Position numbers and translations under genes: made by a program
NCBI GenBank assembly: GCA_027596075.1
Contig: JADGJC010000241.1
Location: 1 to 63,226 of the forward strand
DNA length: 63,226 bases
DNA from: Rhizophlyctis rosea
Taxonomy: Eukaryota > Chytridiomycota > Chytridiomycetes > Rhizophlyctidales > Rhizophlyctidaceae
Reading direction: 5' to 3'
The notes under the pieces: generated by a model
Told to the model about the DNA's origin: nothing
Databases searched by the model: none
What the model saw: only the letters and a program-made list of their open reading frames with translations
Shown: positions 1 through 10,949 of the stretch, one piece after another
Layout: each line of letters starts with the position of its first letter
How positions within the stretch are numbered: the first letter of the stretch is position 1

Positions 1-595
1 CCCCCCGCCGGCCCCCGCCGGCAGCCCCCGTTAAGCCATCAATGAATGCAGCAAAAAAAGATGTTCCACCCATTTTCTCATTCTTGCCACACTCCAAATC
101 AATTGTTTGCAAAATACAGTCGAATCAATCCCCAACTCTTGCATATTTGCAAAATGGATGACCATGAGTTGCGACGAGCATACATAGTGAATAGGGGTTT
201 TTCTTTGGACATGTGTGAAAACCTCATGTAATTCACCAATTTGTATGGGTGTTTGTTGCGTTCGATGGCTGCGCCAGGCGCAGGTTCTGCACGCTGTGTG
301 CGGAACACAGGGATCTTGCTGGTACTTGCGCATCTCCCATCACTTTCCCACCACTACTTGCTTCAACCGCTGGAAAGAGCTGCCGAACAATTCAACTGAA
401 CAAGCTTCAATTCGCGGTCCGAACCGCAAAGCGCATAAACTGTCCACGACCTACTCCATCTTTGCTTTACTCAGAAGGTAGGCACATTCCATGTTATCCA
501 AACCATACACGTTGGACCAACACAAACTTCTCACGCAATGCCATACTTTTAGGTCTCCGTTTTCCGAAGCTAGTACTATCCACAGCTGTAGCAAA
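1..595. other. Window edge and upstream region of F-box copy 1, no gene
   Basis: The first 30 bases are a GC-only stretch with about two and a half copies of a CCCCCGCCGG-like unit, possibly a sequence-end or low-complexity artefact. The rest holds only short overlapping frames without family features and presumably includes the promoter of the F-box copy that follows. Confidence 0.5.
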
Positions 596-1899
596 ATGGC
601 AGCCGTCGAAACCCTTCCCGACATCCTCCTCCTCCTCTTCGCACACCCGTCCCTCTCCGTCCCCGACCTCCTAACCTGCGCGTATGCAAACAATGGTACC
701 TCCTCATCCGTAGCGGCCAGCACCAGATTTGGAGGCAGAAACTCGTCGAGGCGTTCCCGGAGGGGTGCTTGCCGGTGCTGTATGAACGGGAGATATGGAG
801 GGATTTGGCGACATTGTGGTGGGCTTGGAGGCGGCCGTGGACGCCTGGTCAGACTGTTGCGGAAACGACATTGGAGGAGGTGGAGGTTGGCGACGTCCTT
901 CCCAGGAAAGTCGGAGTTGTGAGGGATTTGACGGCTGTCAGAGACTTCGGTTCAATGCGAGGCGGCGCCAAAGGCGGGCGATGGGACGGTCAAATCGTTA
1001 TTGCAGGAATAGCGGTATGGCCTACCAAAAATAGCATCAAACCCAAAATCGACGTCGTTTTCGAAGAAACGCCGACTACGGTTCGCCCAGTCCAAAATAT
1101 CTCTCGTCGCTGCATCTTCCAACGGACCGACATCATTACAAGTCTTTCTGTCGAACGTCAGCAGCACGAAATCACCGCACAAGACTGGGATACAGGCAAG
1201 GTGCTTGCCCGGATACCCGTCAAATCCTCCTTCGACTGCAACATTTGCGGACATTACATGTGGGAGCGTAATGAGAAGGAAGTCAGGTTCTTTTCATTAG
1301 ATGGAAATTTCGCGAACAGTACGTCCATTCAACCTTTCCAACCCCGCTTTCATGAACGCTGTGCACCCCTACATGCATTCAACGAAACAGTCTTCGCTTG
1401 GGTCAGTCCTGCCCCTGCTTCTGGCCTTTTTTCTCACCTCAACATCGCCCGGCTCCTCGTTCGAAAGACCGTAGCAAGCTTTCGGTTGTCCCCCTGGTCG
1501 CACTCCAAAGGCCTTGAGCTTACGCGGCTCAACGTGTTTTTGAAATTCTCGGACGGGGATTGTTGGGTGTTTGACTTGAAGTTGAATCCCCTTTACACAT
1601 GCGCCGAATTTGCCCCTGCTCGTATCTTCGATTGGATGGCGGTTGGGGGTGTGGGCAAAAATGATATGTACAATTGGGACCCGAAGACTCAAACGCGCAA
1701 AGACTGCAAAGTTCCGAAACGACTGGTTAGTACTGGGTTGCGAAACGGGGATTGGGAGTCGATATCTGTGAGGGGGATGGCGGAGTGGACGAACAAGGGT
1801 AGTTATTTCTTTTCCGTGATTGAGTACCCTGTTGATGACACTGGGAGGAGGACGGGGGCGGGAGGCACGTCTTGTTATTATTGGCGCTGGTTGGAATGA
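596..1899 (+). pseudogene. F-box family copy 1, disrupted by a 4-base deletion in the F-box
   Basis: The ATG at 596 opens a normal family N-terminus (LPDILLLLFAHPSLSVPDLL), but just after the Leu-Thr-Cys of the F-box four bases (GAGC in the paralogs) are missing near 680. The frame from 596 then ends at 922. The family frame resumes at once and stays open to 1899 (about 376 codons), keeping the Trp-rich block (EIWRDLATLWWAWRRPW), the CGHYM and NET motifs, the WVFDLKL block and the C-terminal RTGAGG...YYWRW signature. F-box proteins usually link a target to SKP1/cullin ubiquitin ligases. With the deletion, only an F-box-less fragment from an internal start could be made. A sequencing error is possible, but the four paralogous bases are absent as one block. 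Confidence 0.85.
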
Positions 1900-2251
1900 G
1901 CAGATGGACGGAAATCTTAGGATAGCATGTAGTTGATGTGTGTTAAATAGCAAATGATAATCGTCGTTTATTAATTAAAAAGCATTGCAATACTCGGTTT
2001 ATACATCATTTCGATTGATATAGCCCATTCGGCTGATTGACTTGCAGGTTCCGCAACGACGAATACATTTTGGCAGCCTGTGCATGCAAAACTGATGTTG
2101 GAATGAAACCACACGTGCTTCCAGCATCCACCATGTAACGCGCTACCTTGTAGATCAATTGTGCAAGTGGCAAATAATATTTCTTAATCATAAGGGCATC
2201 CCCCTCTGCGAGCCAATAAACCTCCATACATCTCTAGCTACACAATATATC
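1900..2251. other. Tail-to-tail intergenic region, no gene
   Basis: This lies between the 3' ends of F-box copy 1 and the sterol reductase. It is AT-richer than its flanks around 1950-2000 (TTATTAATTAAAAAGC), consistent with 3' untranslated and polyadenylation sequence. No convincing coding frame is seen. Confidence 0.5.
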
Positions 2252-4178
2252 CTACTTCCTAGCTGTGCGGTTGACCTTGGTGTAGATATCCGATAACCTT
2301 CCCTCACATCCCCACTTAGCCCTAACCTTATCATACTCCTCATGATCAAACATCTTCCTGAACTCCTCCTTCGTCATCCACGTGTCGGCATACAGAGCCT
2401 GGTATCCCTCCTTAGAAATGACATACTCTTCGACCCTCTTCAAGCTCTTCTGCCAGTCGTAGTTGGGACTCTTAGGCGTACCGTAGGCACCGATGTCAAC
2501 AAACAATTGGGCGGTAGGGGTCGGGTGAATCAAACCACCAGCCGGGGCAGTGGTCGGACGGAAGGTGGAGGCGACGGAAGCGGGAGAGGGAGTTTTGGGA
2601 GGGGCGAGGATGCGCATGGGGCAGAGCCAGAGAGGGTAGATGTCGAATTCTTTGTGGAAGACTTCGAGGGATTCTTTGAGGGTGTCGATGGGGACGAGCA
2701 TGTCCTGTAAAATGGTTTGGGCATCTTCAGTACACGCGCATAGAAGCGAACAGAAAATGAGCATTTTGGCATTACCTGAACGACGTGCATCTGCTCGTAC
2801 AAGACCTTCAACTTGCCCCAAGTAGTGACCTTCAAAGTGCTGACCTTGGGGTGGCCAAGCCAACCAAACAAGTACCTATGGAACGAAAAAACACAGTATG
2901 TTAATGCCCTAAATTGTCCAACTACTTTCGACCTCCGCATAACTAATCGGCTGCAATCAATTATTTGGGCATCCAACGCTCACCTGTACCACGGTTCATT
3001 ACCGAAAGGAATAACATCTGCCAACTCCCAGAAGATACTCCTGGTGTGCCTGTGGTAGTAGTCCCTCAAGGGGATGTACTCCTCGTACTTGGCGCCCTGC
3101 AGACCCTTGCTCTTTGCCAAGAAGCTCTCAACGTGCTTGTAGAACCAGGGATTGTGGAACTTTCCGATTTCATTGATTTTGTTCTTTGGTGCGTCGTCGG
3201 AGAGGTAGCCGAGCATGAGAACAGAAGTGGTAGGAGAATACATCAGGGATTCAACGAAGTCAATGGAGTCGTCGTTGGAGGCTTTGTTGAATTCGGTGAT
3301 GGAGTCTTCGAGGGTGTGGCAGGGACTGCAACCATATTCGATCAGAAATCATACATGCTCCGGTATGCTCATATGCTAACTCACATGTATTCAAGGCGGA
3401 CGAACTTCTTTCTACGGATGATCTTAATTTCGGCGGAGACGAGGAAACCGAGAGTACCGTGGGCCCAGGGAATAGTCGCGAACAATTCAGGGTTCTCGTC
3501 CTTGGTGCAGCGCACTAATTCACCATTGGGGAGCACGATCTCGTACGCAGAGCAGCAGTATTGGAAAAGACCGTACTTGTGGGAAGAAGTCTACGGATGC
3601 ACCATTTTAAACAAATACATTGGATCATTCCGATGCCATTCTGCAGCAATGTGTGATTTTGCATCACGAGCTCCAGATATGCATACCTCAATACCGAAAC
3701 CGCTGATCAAACCGCCAACAGTCAAATCATCCAACTCGGGCACAACAGCAAGAGTCCATCCATGGGGCAACAACTCCCTGGTAATCTGACCCATACTGCA
3801 CATAGGCTCAACCTTCACGACCTCACGGACAGGGTCAATTTCCAAGATGTGGTCCAAGTTGCCCAAGTCAACACCGAACCAGCCAGCCTGGTTCTTGTAC
3901 TTTGGCGTCCTCAAGGACATAGTCTTCCATCCGGGACGGGAGGTGCAGAGCTTGTCACCCTTTGGGGCAGACTTAATCTGATCCTGGATGCGCTTAACAC
4001 GCTCGGCATGCTTAGAGTGGGCACGGGTGAGGAGGTCATATTGGTGGTAGGCGTAGAGGATCCAGTCGCCGATGATCTGGAGCGGCATCAGGAAGAAGGT
4101 GACGAACCAGGCGCGGTTGTCGACGATGAAGTCGACAACCCGCTCTTGAAAGTTTGCCGGTGGAGTTTGGACGGTCAT
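2252..4178 (-). CDS. Delta(24)-sterol reductase (DHCR24/DWF1-type FAD enzyme)
   Basis: Five exons (4178-3687, 3590-3385, 3325-2984, 2875-2776, 2704-2252) give 530 residues, close to the 510-560 usual for the family. The enzyme reduces the sterol side chain at C24 using bound FAD and sits in the ER membrane. The protein has an N-terminal hydrophobic segment (about residues 17-45), an FAD_binding_4 core with [18 protein letters not shown] and [10 protein letters not shown], then [43 protein letters not shown] and a C-terminal [12 protein letters not shown] block, all in the order of animal DHCR24 and plant DIMINUTO. I chose the start [10 protein letters not shown] because the hydrophobic anchor follows directly. 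It is divergent to MIC10 with 334 bases between starts. A Pro/Thr/Ala-rich insert in exon 5 before the GGLIHP motif looks lineage-specific. Confidence 0.93.
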
Positions 4179-4512
4179 TGTGGTGGGTGCTTTCGCTGCT
4201 GATTCGTTGAGATCACGATCAGGATTGCCAACGAAATGAGATTGACAGGCGAAGGAGGTGGCGTAGAACACCTTTTGCGGGAAGGCGTTTTGGCATGTAG
4301 ACCGAGATTGTGGTGGTCTCTCATCAGGCCATTTATTCCGACTGGTTTATTTGCCGGCACGTTGTAAATAAACAATAAACAGATAATGGTGTTAGAATTC
4401 GCTAGTGAGCTACTAGTAGGAGGGTGTTCTTCAAGGTGATACGTCGTTCACCACCCACACTTCACTCACTTCCTTCCCACACAAAAGTCTCATCGCCAAA
4501 CAGTACGCAACC
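4179..4512. promoter_or_regulatory. Shared divergent promoter region of sterol reductase and MIC10
   Basis: The two start codons face away from each other across 334 bases, so both promoters must lie here unless they reach into the neighbour. I see no clear TATA box. The assignment rests on gene arrangement only. Confidence 0.5.
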
Positions 4513-5010
4513 ATGTCTGCTGACACCACAAGCGAAGCTCTATCCAGCGAGGAACTTCTCTCAAGAAAGGTATTCGCGCCACGCATCTTCCAGGGTTTTC
4601 CCAAGATTGTCTCAGCTGATAACACTTTTACTCTCGCCAGTGGGACAAATGCCTTGCCAACCACGCTATTAAGGGCGCTGTTGGACTCAGTGTGGGAATT
4701 GGGTTGTCCTTCCTTTTCTTCCGACGTGCGTATATATTCTGCTACTTGCTGTCTTGTGAACATTCACCCAGTTGCTGACGCGTCTGCACTTGCAGGACGG
4801 GCATGGCCGATCGCACTATCGACAGGTTTTGGTCTTGGGATGGCGTATGATGAGTGTACAAAGTGCGTAGAGCTGTTCAACGTTATCGGGTCGATATGGG
4901 TCGATATGGATTGATATGGTGGTTGATTTTTGGCCGGTCTAACCTGCGTTTCCTTTACTAGGAGCTTCGGCGCTGAGCAACTCGTAAAAGACGCCAGCTT
5001 GCGCCGATGA
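4513..5010 (+). CDS. MIC10: MICOS complex subunit MIC10
   Basis: Four small exons (4513-4569, 4641-4725, 4796-4862, 4962-5010) give 85 residues, the normal MIC10 size. MIC10 is an inner-membrane hairpin protein whose oligomers bend the membrane at crista junctions. Visible features are a soluble N-terminus leading to WDKCLANHAIKGAVGL, a first membrane segment with glycine spacing (GAVGLSVGIGLSFLFF), a positive loop (RRRAWP) and a second segment with the family signature TGFGLGMAYDEC. Both glycine motifs needed for oligomerisation in studied MIC10 proteins are present. The coding sequence is recovered only by splicing, since the unspliced frame hides most of it. Introns are 70-99 bases with GT-AG ends. 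Confidence 0.92.
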
Positions 5011-5663
5011 TTTGTTTATTTGACAACATACCGTTAAATCTGCCCTGTAAATTGTACCTGTAGAAAGCAATACCACCCAACACGTCCGTCACATTCACAC
5101 TCAAGCGCGACTTTGCTGAACGATTAAGCCCGCTTGCGGCCAGCAGATACGCGTTCAAGCGGGACGCAGGCACTTGCAGACTGCGGTCATCACATAAGCC
5201 GAGAAATTGTTGATGTCGCCATTGATGACAGGAGGCGCCGGTGAACGAATGACAATGAGTTGCAAGCGACTAATGCTGGGTTGGACATTGTAAGGCATAC
5301 GTCCATTCCATTTGCCATTTGAAGAACATTCCAATTACGTCACTACAACGGCGTTGCCCGGGTGTAGGTGTTATTGAGATGCCGCGCATGGATCTGAGCG
5401 GTTGGGGAAGGACGACTGCTTTTGAAAATTTGAAAGCAGCGCTCAATTCCACATGTGCGTGAGAAGGCACATCTGGGCTCACCACATGAGACAAGTCCTT
5501 GACCTAATCAATACCCCCATCCACATTCCTTGTGAAAGGCTCATCCGGTTCATCATCACGATCAATCAGACAAATAAGATTCATGCTAATTCTACATGAA
5601 GTTTCTATATGACCAGCAAACACTACCCGTATATCAGTCACTGAGTAACCTGCTCCCACCATC
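5011..5663. other. Intergenic region between MIC10 and F-box copy 2, no gene
   Basis: This holds the 3' flanks of MIC10 (forward) and F-box copy 2 (reverse). Only short frames with no recognisable domain are present. Confidence 0.5.
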
Positions 5664-6845
5664 CTAGTCCAATTCCACCCACCGCCAATAATGCCGAATA
5701 CGACCCCCTGCTCCCGTCCTCTCAGCCCCATCAGCAGGATACTCCATCACAGAGAACCAATATCCGCCATGTTGCCCCCACACCCGCCTTCGCAATATTG
5801 CGCGATCAAAAGAATTATTTGTCGCTTCTCTCTGCGTCTGCAACCTCGGCAATCTCTCGTTTTCAGGAGCTCTGCACCTCTGGAAACTTTGCGTCTTTGG
5901 ATGAAAGACATCCATGCTGTTCTGATTATCGCCAACGTAAAATGCGAACCAGTCGTTGACCTCCCAGTCGATCTCGACAGAAGAGATAATGTAAAGCCGA
6001 ACAAGATGCAGATCCATCACCCAAATATCATCAGTGTCCATGACAAGGAGAACATTCAGACGGGTGAGTTGGATCCGCTTCAGGTCATCAACATTTCTCA
6101 ATGACAGTGATGCTGTCTGCTTTCGATCGAGGAGGCGCAGGACGTTGAGTTGACCCGGGTTGGGTATGGGATATGGGTATTCTTTGGTGCGGGTGGCAAA
6201 CAACAACACCGTTTCATTGAAGGCATGCAAGTCGCGGTGGGGGACGTTGGTCGGTTGGCTGTTGGAGTGGACTCTTGTAAAGATGTCATTCAGCGGGGTG
6301 CGTGCGACGGCGATGTTGGAGCGGTTGAGGTAGAAGTCCGATAAGATGTTCGAAATAGGGCGGGCAGAATTGCGGGTTTCAGCAAAGACAATATCTAATA
6401 TGGGAGAGGACAAGGAACTCCTATGATGATTGCAGAGCTTCACCTGACCGTCCGGTCGAGCGCCGAAAACGTGAACTGGATGGGCTAATGGTGAGTCCGC
6501 AAAGCTAATCACATCTCGAACAACGACATGCTTCGGCGGAAGCACATCCTGCACCTCAATCTCCTCCACCGCAACCGACCGCAACCGTCTAGGCGTCCAC
6601 GGCCTCCTCCACGCGTACCACAAAATCGCTACATCCCTCCAACACTCACTACCGTAAAGCACCGGCAAACACCCCTCCGGAAACGCCTCGACGAGTTTCT
6701 GCTTCCAGATCTGGTGCTGGCCGCTACGGATGAGGAGCAACCACTGTTTGCATGTGCGCTCGCAGATGAGGAGGTCGGGGACTGAGATGTTCGGGTGGGC
6801 GAAGAGGAGGAGGAGGATGTCGGCGAGGATTTGGAAGGAGGGCGT
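5664..6845 (-). CDS. F-box family copy 2, intact frame but ATG replaced by ACG
   Basis: The frame is uninterrupted from upstream of 6845 to the stop at 5664, and the family blocks are complete: F-box (ILADILLLLFAHPNISVPDL, ICERTCKQWLLLIRSGQHQI), Trp-rich block (CWRDVAILWYAWRRPW), RLNVLLVMDTDDIWVMDL, HPKTQSF and C-terminal RTGAGGRIRHYWRWVE. At the position of the family start methionine (compare MPSLQTFPDIL in copy 5) this copy reads TPSFQILADIL, with codon ACG at 6845-6843. No in-frame ATG lies between the upstream end of the frame near 7025 and the F-box. It could start at ACG or TTG, use an upstream spliced exon, or be a pseudogene that has lost only its start. The predicted role, a substrate adaptor of an SCF ligase, comes from the F-box alone. 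Confidence 0.7.
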   Translation of the reverse strand, partial: TPSFQILADILLLLFAHPNISVPDLLICERTCKQWLLLIRSGQHQIWKQKLVEAFPEGCLPVLYGSECWRDVAILWYAWRRPWTPRRLRSVAVEEIEVQDVLPPKHVVVRDVISFADSPLAHPVHVFGARPDGQVKLCNHHRSSLSSPILDIVFAETRNSARPISNILSDFYLNRSNIAVARTPLNDIFTRVHSNSQPTNVPHRDLHAFNETVLLFATRTKEYPYPIPNPGQLNVLRLLDRKQTASLSLRNVDDLKRIQLTRLNVLLVMDTDDIWVMDLHLVRLYIISSVEIDWEVNDWFAFYVGDNQNSMDVFHPKTQSFQRCRAPENERLPRLQTQREATNNSFDRAILRRRVWGQHGGYWFSVMEYPADGAERTGAGGRIRHYWRWVELD

Positions 6846-7424
6846 TGGAAGTAGGAGCTGGACGAGAGTGGGGAGGAGAGGATATGAAGTTGCGTGGGAA
6901 TGGTAGGGTTTGAGGGTGTGGGTGTTAGGATTGCTGTACTTGTGTAGGTAAATTGCGAGGACGCCAGGGTGAGGGTATGTGGCAAAAAGGTGCACTCGTG
7001 CTGTATGTAAGTTCGTGCCTTCCAAGTATTACGCTGATGAATGGAGCGTTTCTAACAGGAGCCTGGGAAACAATACTGGGAGTAAGAGCGGAGAAACTTG
7101 CTTGTTGTCGCTGAAGGATGGGAGGGAAGAAAGAGCAGAACGATTTCTCATGGTCCGGTCTGCTCGTTCGGACTGGCCACACGTGGGGACCTTCCCAGTT
7201 AAAAGCCACACACAATGTCATTGGGAAACATAAAGGAGTTGAAGCGCTACATAGCTGCATAGCGCAAATCCAAAATCACTAACACATTACTTCCTAACAA
7301 CTCCACCCAATAACCACATACTTCCATTGCACTTTATCTTTGAAGTTAGTCAGCCTATCTGCAAGCATATATTTCTACCATTATTTCCTGCTAAAGCCCC
7401 CGCGTTCCTCTTTCCGCAATTCGA
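6846..7424. other. Region between F-box copies 2 and 3, no separate gene
   Basis: This is the upstream flank of copy 2 and the downstream flank of copy 3 (both reverse). The copy 2 frame remains open to about 7025 without an ATG. No other coding signal is seen. Confidence 0.45.
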
Positions 7425-8836
7425 TCAACGAAGCGCTCTCTTGATCTTATACTTCACCGGGCCCTTCGCAACCTCCTTCACAACCTCCCCCTTCTCCATC
7501 CACCGCCAGTAGTGCCGATAGACACCTCCCGCACCCGTCCTATTCCCCTCCTCGTCGATGGGATACTCAATTGTACTGAAGTAGTAGCCGCCGGACGGGA
7601 TGTCGCGCTGTTGAGGGTCAGGACGGAGCGTTGTTTTTGCTTGACTCTTATGTGTGCGCGGGATGTAGGTCAAGCGGCGTTGGGTTCTGGTTTTGGATCA
7701 AAGATGACCTTATCGAAAGTGGACCCACCCGGGATGGCAAACCAGCCGCCATCGATCGAAGTGTACGCAAGGGCGGGGATGTTGTAGAGGAATTTCAAAT
7801 TGAGATCCAGAACCCAACAGCCTCCTTTTTTCTCGAAAGTCAAAAGGATATTGAGCCGAGTAATGCGGATATAGTCGATCGTGTTTGTGTTGCGAAGGGA
7901 TAGGGACGCCATTTCCTTTCTGTCACGGATCCAGAAGACTTTGAGGTGGCCAGGGTTGGGACCTGAGGGTGAGTACTTGCGGGAAAGGATGACGCAGAGA
8001 AACGTGGTTTCGTTTGAGTCATACGGGTAGAAGTGATTTCCAGCAGTGTGGGGTTCGAATGGCGTTGCATTTTGACTCGCGGTGTAATTGTCGTTGAGGG
8101 ACAGGAGGTTGACGGTACATTCAAGTGAATCAAAGTCATCCTCATCCTCCGACCCCTGCCACACCGATTGTGACAACTGATCCCCGCAAATGTCTTCCTG
8201 AACGTCAGACGTGGAGGTTTGTTCAGCGACGATCTCGCCTGTGTCCCATTTCTCGAAAACATAGACTCCACTCCCAGTTTTCCTGTCACCGAGACGTCGC
8301 GGGATGATGTTTGTCCGCTCGAGTTGGTGGTCTGGGGAGATGTTGTTGATTCTACGAGCATTCCACGTTTCCGCAAACAACAAATCCTGCTTAGGCGCAA
8401 CCTTATATGGCTTGCCACCTTGGGTTGTGACCAACACTCGACCATCCCACCGAGATCCCGCCACGACAATCGGCCCACGGCCGTCCGAAGGACCGCAACT
8501 CAATAAGTCCCTCACAACACCGTCCCTCCGCGGAAGCGCATCCCCAACCTCAACCTCCTCCACCGCCAACGGCCGCACCTTCCTCGGTTCCCACCGCCTC
8601 CTCCACGCAAACCACAAAACCGCCACATCACGCCATATTTCCCTCCCATACAGCACCGGCAAACACTCCTTCGGAAAGCTGTGTTCGAGTTTCTGCTTCC
8701 AAATGCTTTGATTGTTGCGAACGAGGTGAAGCCATTGCTGGCAAACGCGCTCGCACTTGAGTAGGTCGGCGACGGATAGGGATGGGTGTTTGAAGAGGGT
8801 TATGAGGATGTCGGGAAAGTGTTGGAGGTATTGTTG
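7425..8836 (-). pseudogene. F-box family copy 3, start lost and one-base frameshift
   Basis: The family sequence is complete: F-box with FPDILITLFKHPSLSVADLL and CERVCQQW, Trp-rich block EIWRDVAVLWFAWRRRW, RLNILLTFEKKGGCWVLDL, and C-terminal RTGAGGVYRHYWRWME. The N-terminal ATG is gone: where paralogs read AACAATGCC this copy reads AACAATACC, and the in-frame residues before FPDIL are Gln-Gln-Tyr-Leu-Gln-His with no Met. Near 7690 the conserved Asp-Pro-Lys-Thr run is broken because a five-A run is now four A. The frame hits TGA at once, then the correct frame continues to 7425. One codon is also missing in the F-box tail. About 330 codons between the lesions are clean, suggesting recent inactivation. 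A homopolymer base-call error could explain the frameshift but not the lost start. Confidence 0.82.
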
Positions 8837-9659
8837 GTTTTTGTGGTGATGTGAGGGAGCGTGGGAAAGGTGTGATACGGATGTTGGAGGGTTAGGATGA
8901 GAAAGATTGCTAGGTGCGCACGAGAGTCTGCATGTGAAGGCAGATTTATGGTGTGAACGTGTGGGAAGAGCGTGGGTGCGATGCTATGGACGTGCTGTAG
9001 ATTATGTATTGTCAAGTAAGCACGTTTTCGTCTGGGAAAGATGAGTACGGTTGAAACACTTACTTCTCGATGGCAAGGATGACTGGATCACAAGGAAAAG
9101 GAGGCGAAGAGTGTGAGGCGGGACTCAGTGCCCGCGCTCGATGCCGTGAGCGGTATGGATACAGTACTGCAGTGCGCTGATGACTTTTGAGCTTTAAATA
9201 TGGGAATGAAGGTCAAAACGAAAGGGCAGGGTTTGGGGTTCTGAGTGCAAGACCAGATGAAGTTGCATTGGTGCATGGTGGACCGTGGCAAAGCCGCACT
9301 GGGCGTCTGCATCTAAGGTGCCCCATAACTCCAACTTCAATAATTTCGAGAACCTCTCAGGGCAGCAAAATCCGGCAAAGTGTGATGGAAAAATGACTAA
9401 AGAGCGCAATCACAACATTTCTATCTTCCACTTCCGTGGCATCCAAAGACACACGGCGCTCTAAGTCAAGATAACGCAACCATCTCTCAACATGCCATGC
9501 GACAAAAATAAGTCAATCACGAATCCTATTTTCACAGATGTTATCTAACTGCCCACGAAACTGCATTTCCTCCCACTTCAGATGAGCAAGTCACCTCTCT
9601 CGCACATCTAATCACCAACCCACTAACCTATTTCGCACACCTCCCCACATCTACCATCT
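8837..9659. other. Intergenic region between F-box copies 3 and 4, no gene
   Basis: Only short frames of no recognisable family occur. This is presumably upstream sequence of copy 3 and downstream sequence of copy 4. Confidence 0.5.
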
Positions 9660-10949
9660 TCACTCCACCCACCACCAATAATGCCTGATTGTTCCCCCTG
9701 CACCCGTCCTCTCCCCAGACTCGTCAACAGGATACTCAATCGCCGAAAAGAAGTAACCACCTTTAATCATGTAACCCTTCCGCATACCAGGAGTGACTCT
9801 CTGTGTGGAGCTAGGTTTAGGTAGGCTTTTGTCAATCCTGCGTCTGGCTGTGACAATTTGGCGGGTTCTGGTTTTTGGGTCTGTAACGATGATTTCGGGT
9901 TTATAAACTCCCGCTCGATCGCCATTCAGTCGTGTATGTCATCGGACAAATCGAGGGAAGGAATGGTGTAAAGGCGGATCAAATTCATATCAAACACCCA
10001 ACACTCGCCACCGATACCCAAGAAGATGTTGAGCCGTGTGGTTTTAACGTAGATGTCTTCCGGGTCACGGATGGAAAGAGACGCTATCTGTCGTTGGTCG
10101 CTGAGTCGGCGGACAATGAGATTTTTTCGGTTGGCTGAAGTCGGGGAATGTGTAGCCAAGGTAACATATGCGATGATGGTTTCATTGAAGTCGTACCGTT
10201 CTCTATCACTTTGAAAGGTTCGCTCTTTGCGGATGCAGAGAAATTATGGTCTAGTGCGATGATTCTGACTCCACCACCCTCCTCCTCCGGCAACTGCTGA
10301 GCCATGTAGCGCCCACAAATTTTGCTTTCGAAACGGAGTCTGGGTTGATTGGTGAGAAAACGTCCTGAGGACCATTCTATGTATTTTTGCAGTCTCTCAG
10401 GACCAGACCCCGAGCATTGCGTGATAACGTCGCTTCGTTGATGTTGAACCCGGCGCATGATGTTTTCGATTGGGTGGCGAACTGCTTGCGATGTGTCAAA
10501 CACATAATCTATCCGCGTATTGTCAAAACGCGGATTCAACACAACAATTTGACCGTCCCAGCGCGTATCGAACACACGGATAAGTGAATTAGGACGTGAG
10601 TTCGTGGTCGTCGTCAAATCCGCTACAATTCCAGCCTTTCGCGGAACCACATCCCCAACCTCGATTTCTTCAAGCGCCACCGCCGACACATCCCTCGGCT
10701 CCCAGGGCCGCCTCCAAGCCCACCACAAAACCGCCACGTCCTTCCATATCTCGCGTCCGTAAAGCACCGGCAAACACCCTTCCGGAAACGACCCAACGAG
10801 TTTCTGCCTCCAGATCTGGTATTGACTGGAGCGCAAATAAGGAGCCATTGCTTACAGACTTGTTCGAACGTGAGGAGGTCCGGGACGGTTATGGCGGGGT
10901 GGGCGAAGAGGTTGATGAGGATGTCGGGGAGGGTTTGGAGGGTTGCCAT
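9660..10949 (-). pseudogene. F-box family copy 4, heavily degraded
   Basis: The ATG at 10949 opens MATLQTLPDILINLFAHPAI, but a one-base loss in a T run near 10848 shifts the frame inside the F-box tail. The next segment (Trp-rich block EIWKDVAVLWWAWRRPW to the CGRYM motif) runs in a second frame. Another shift near 10200 precedes YDFNETIIAYVTLATHSP. A nonsense change then turns the conserved Trp of IHDWMA into TGA near 9930, and a further shift leads to VTDPKTRTRQIV and the terminal RTGAGGTIRHYWWWVE ending at 9660. With at least three frameshifts and one stop this is a clear pseudogene, the oldest-looking of the six copies. Confidence 0.88.
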
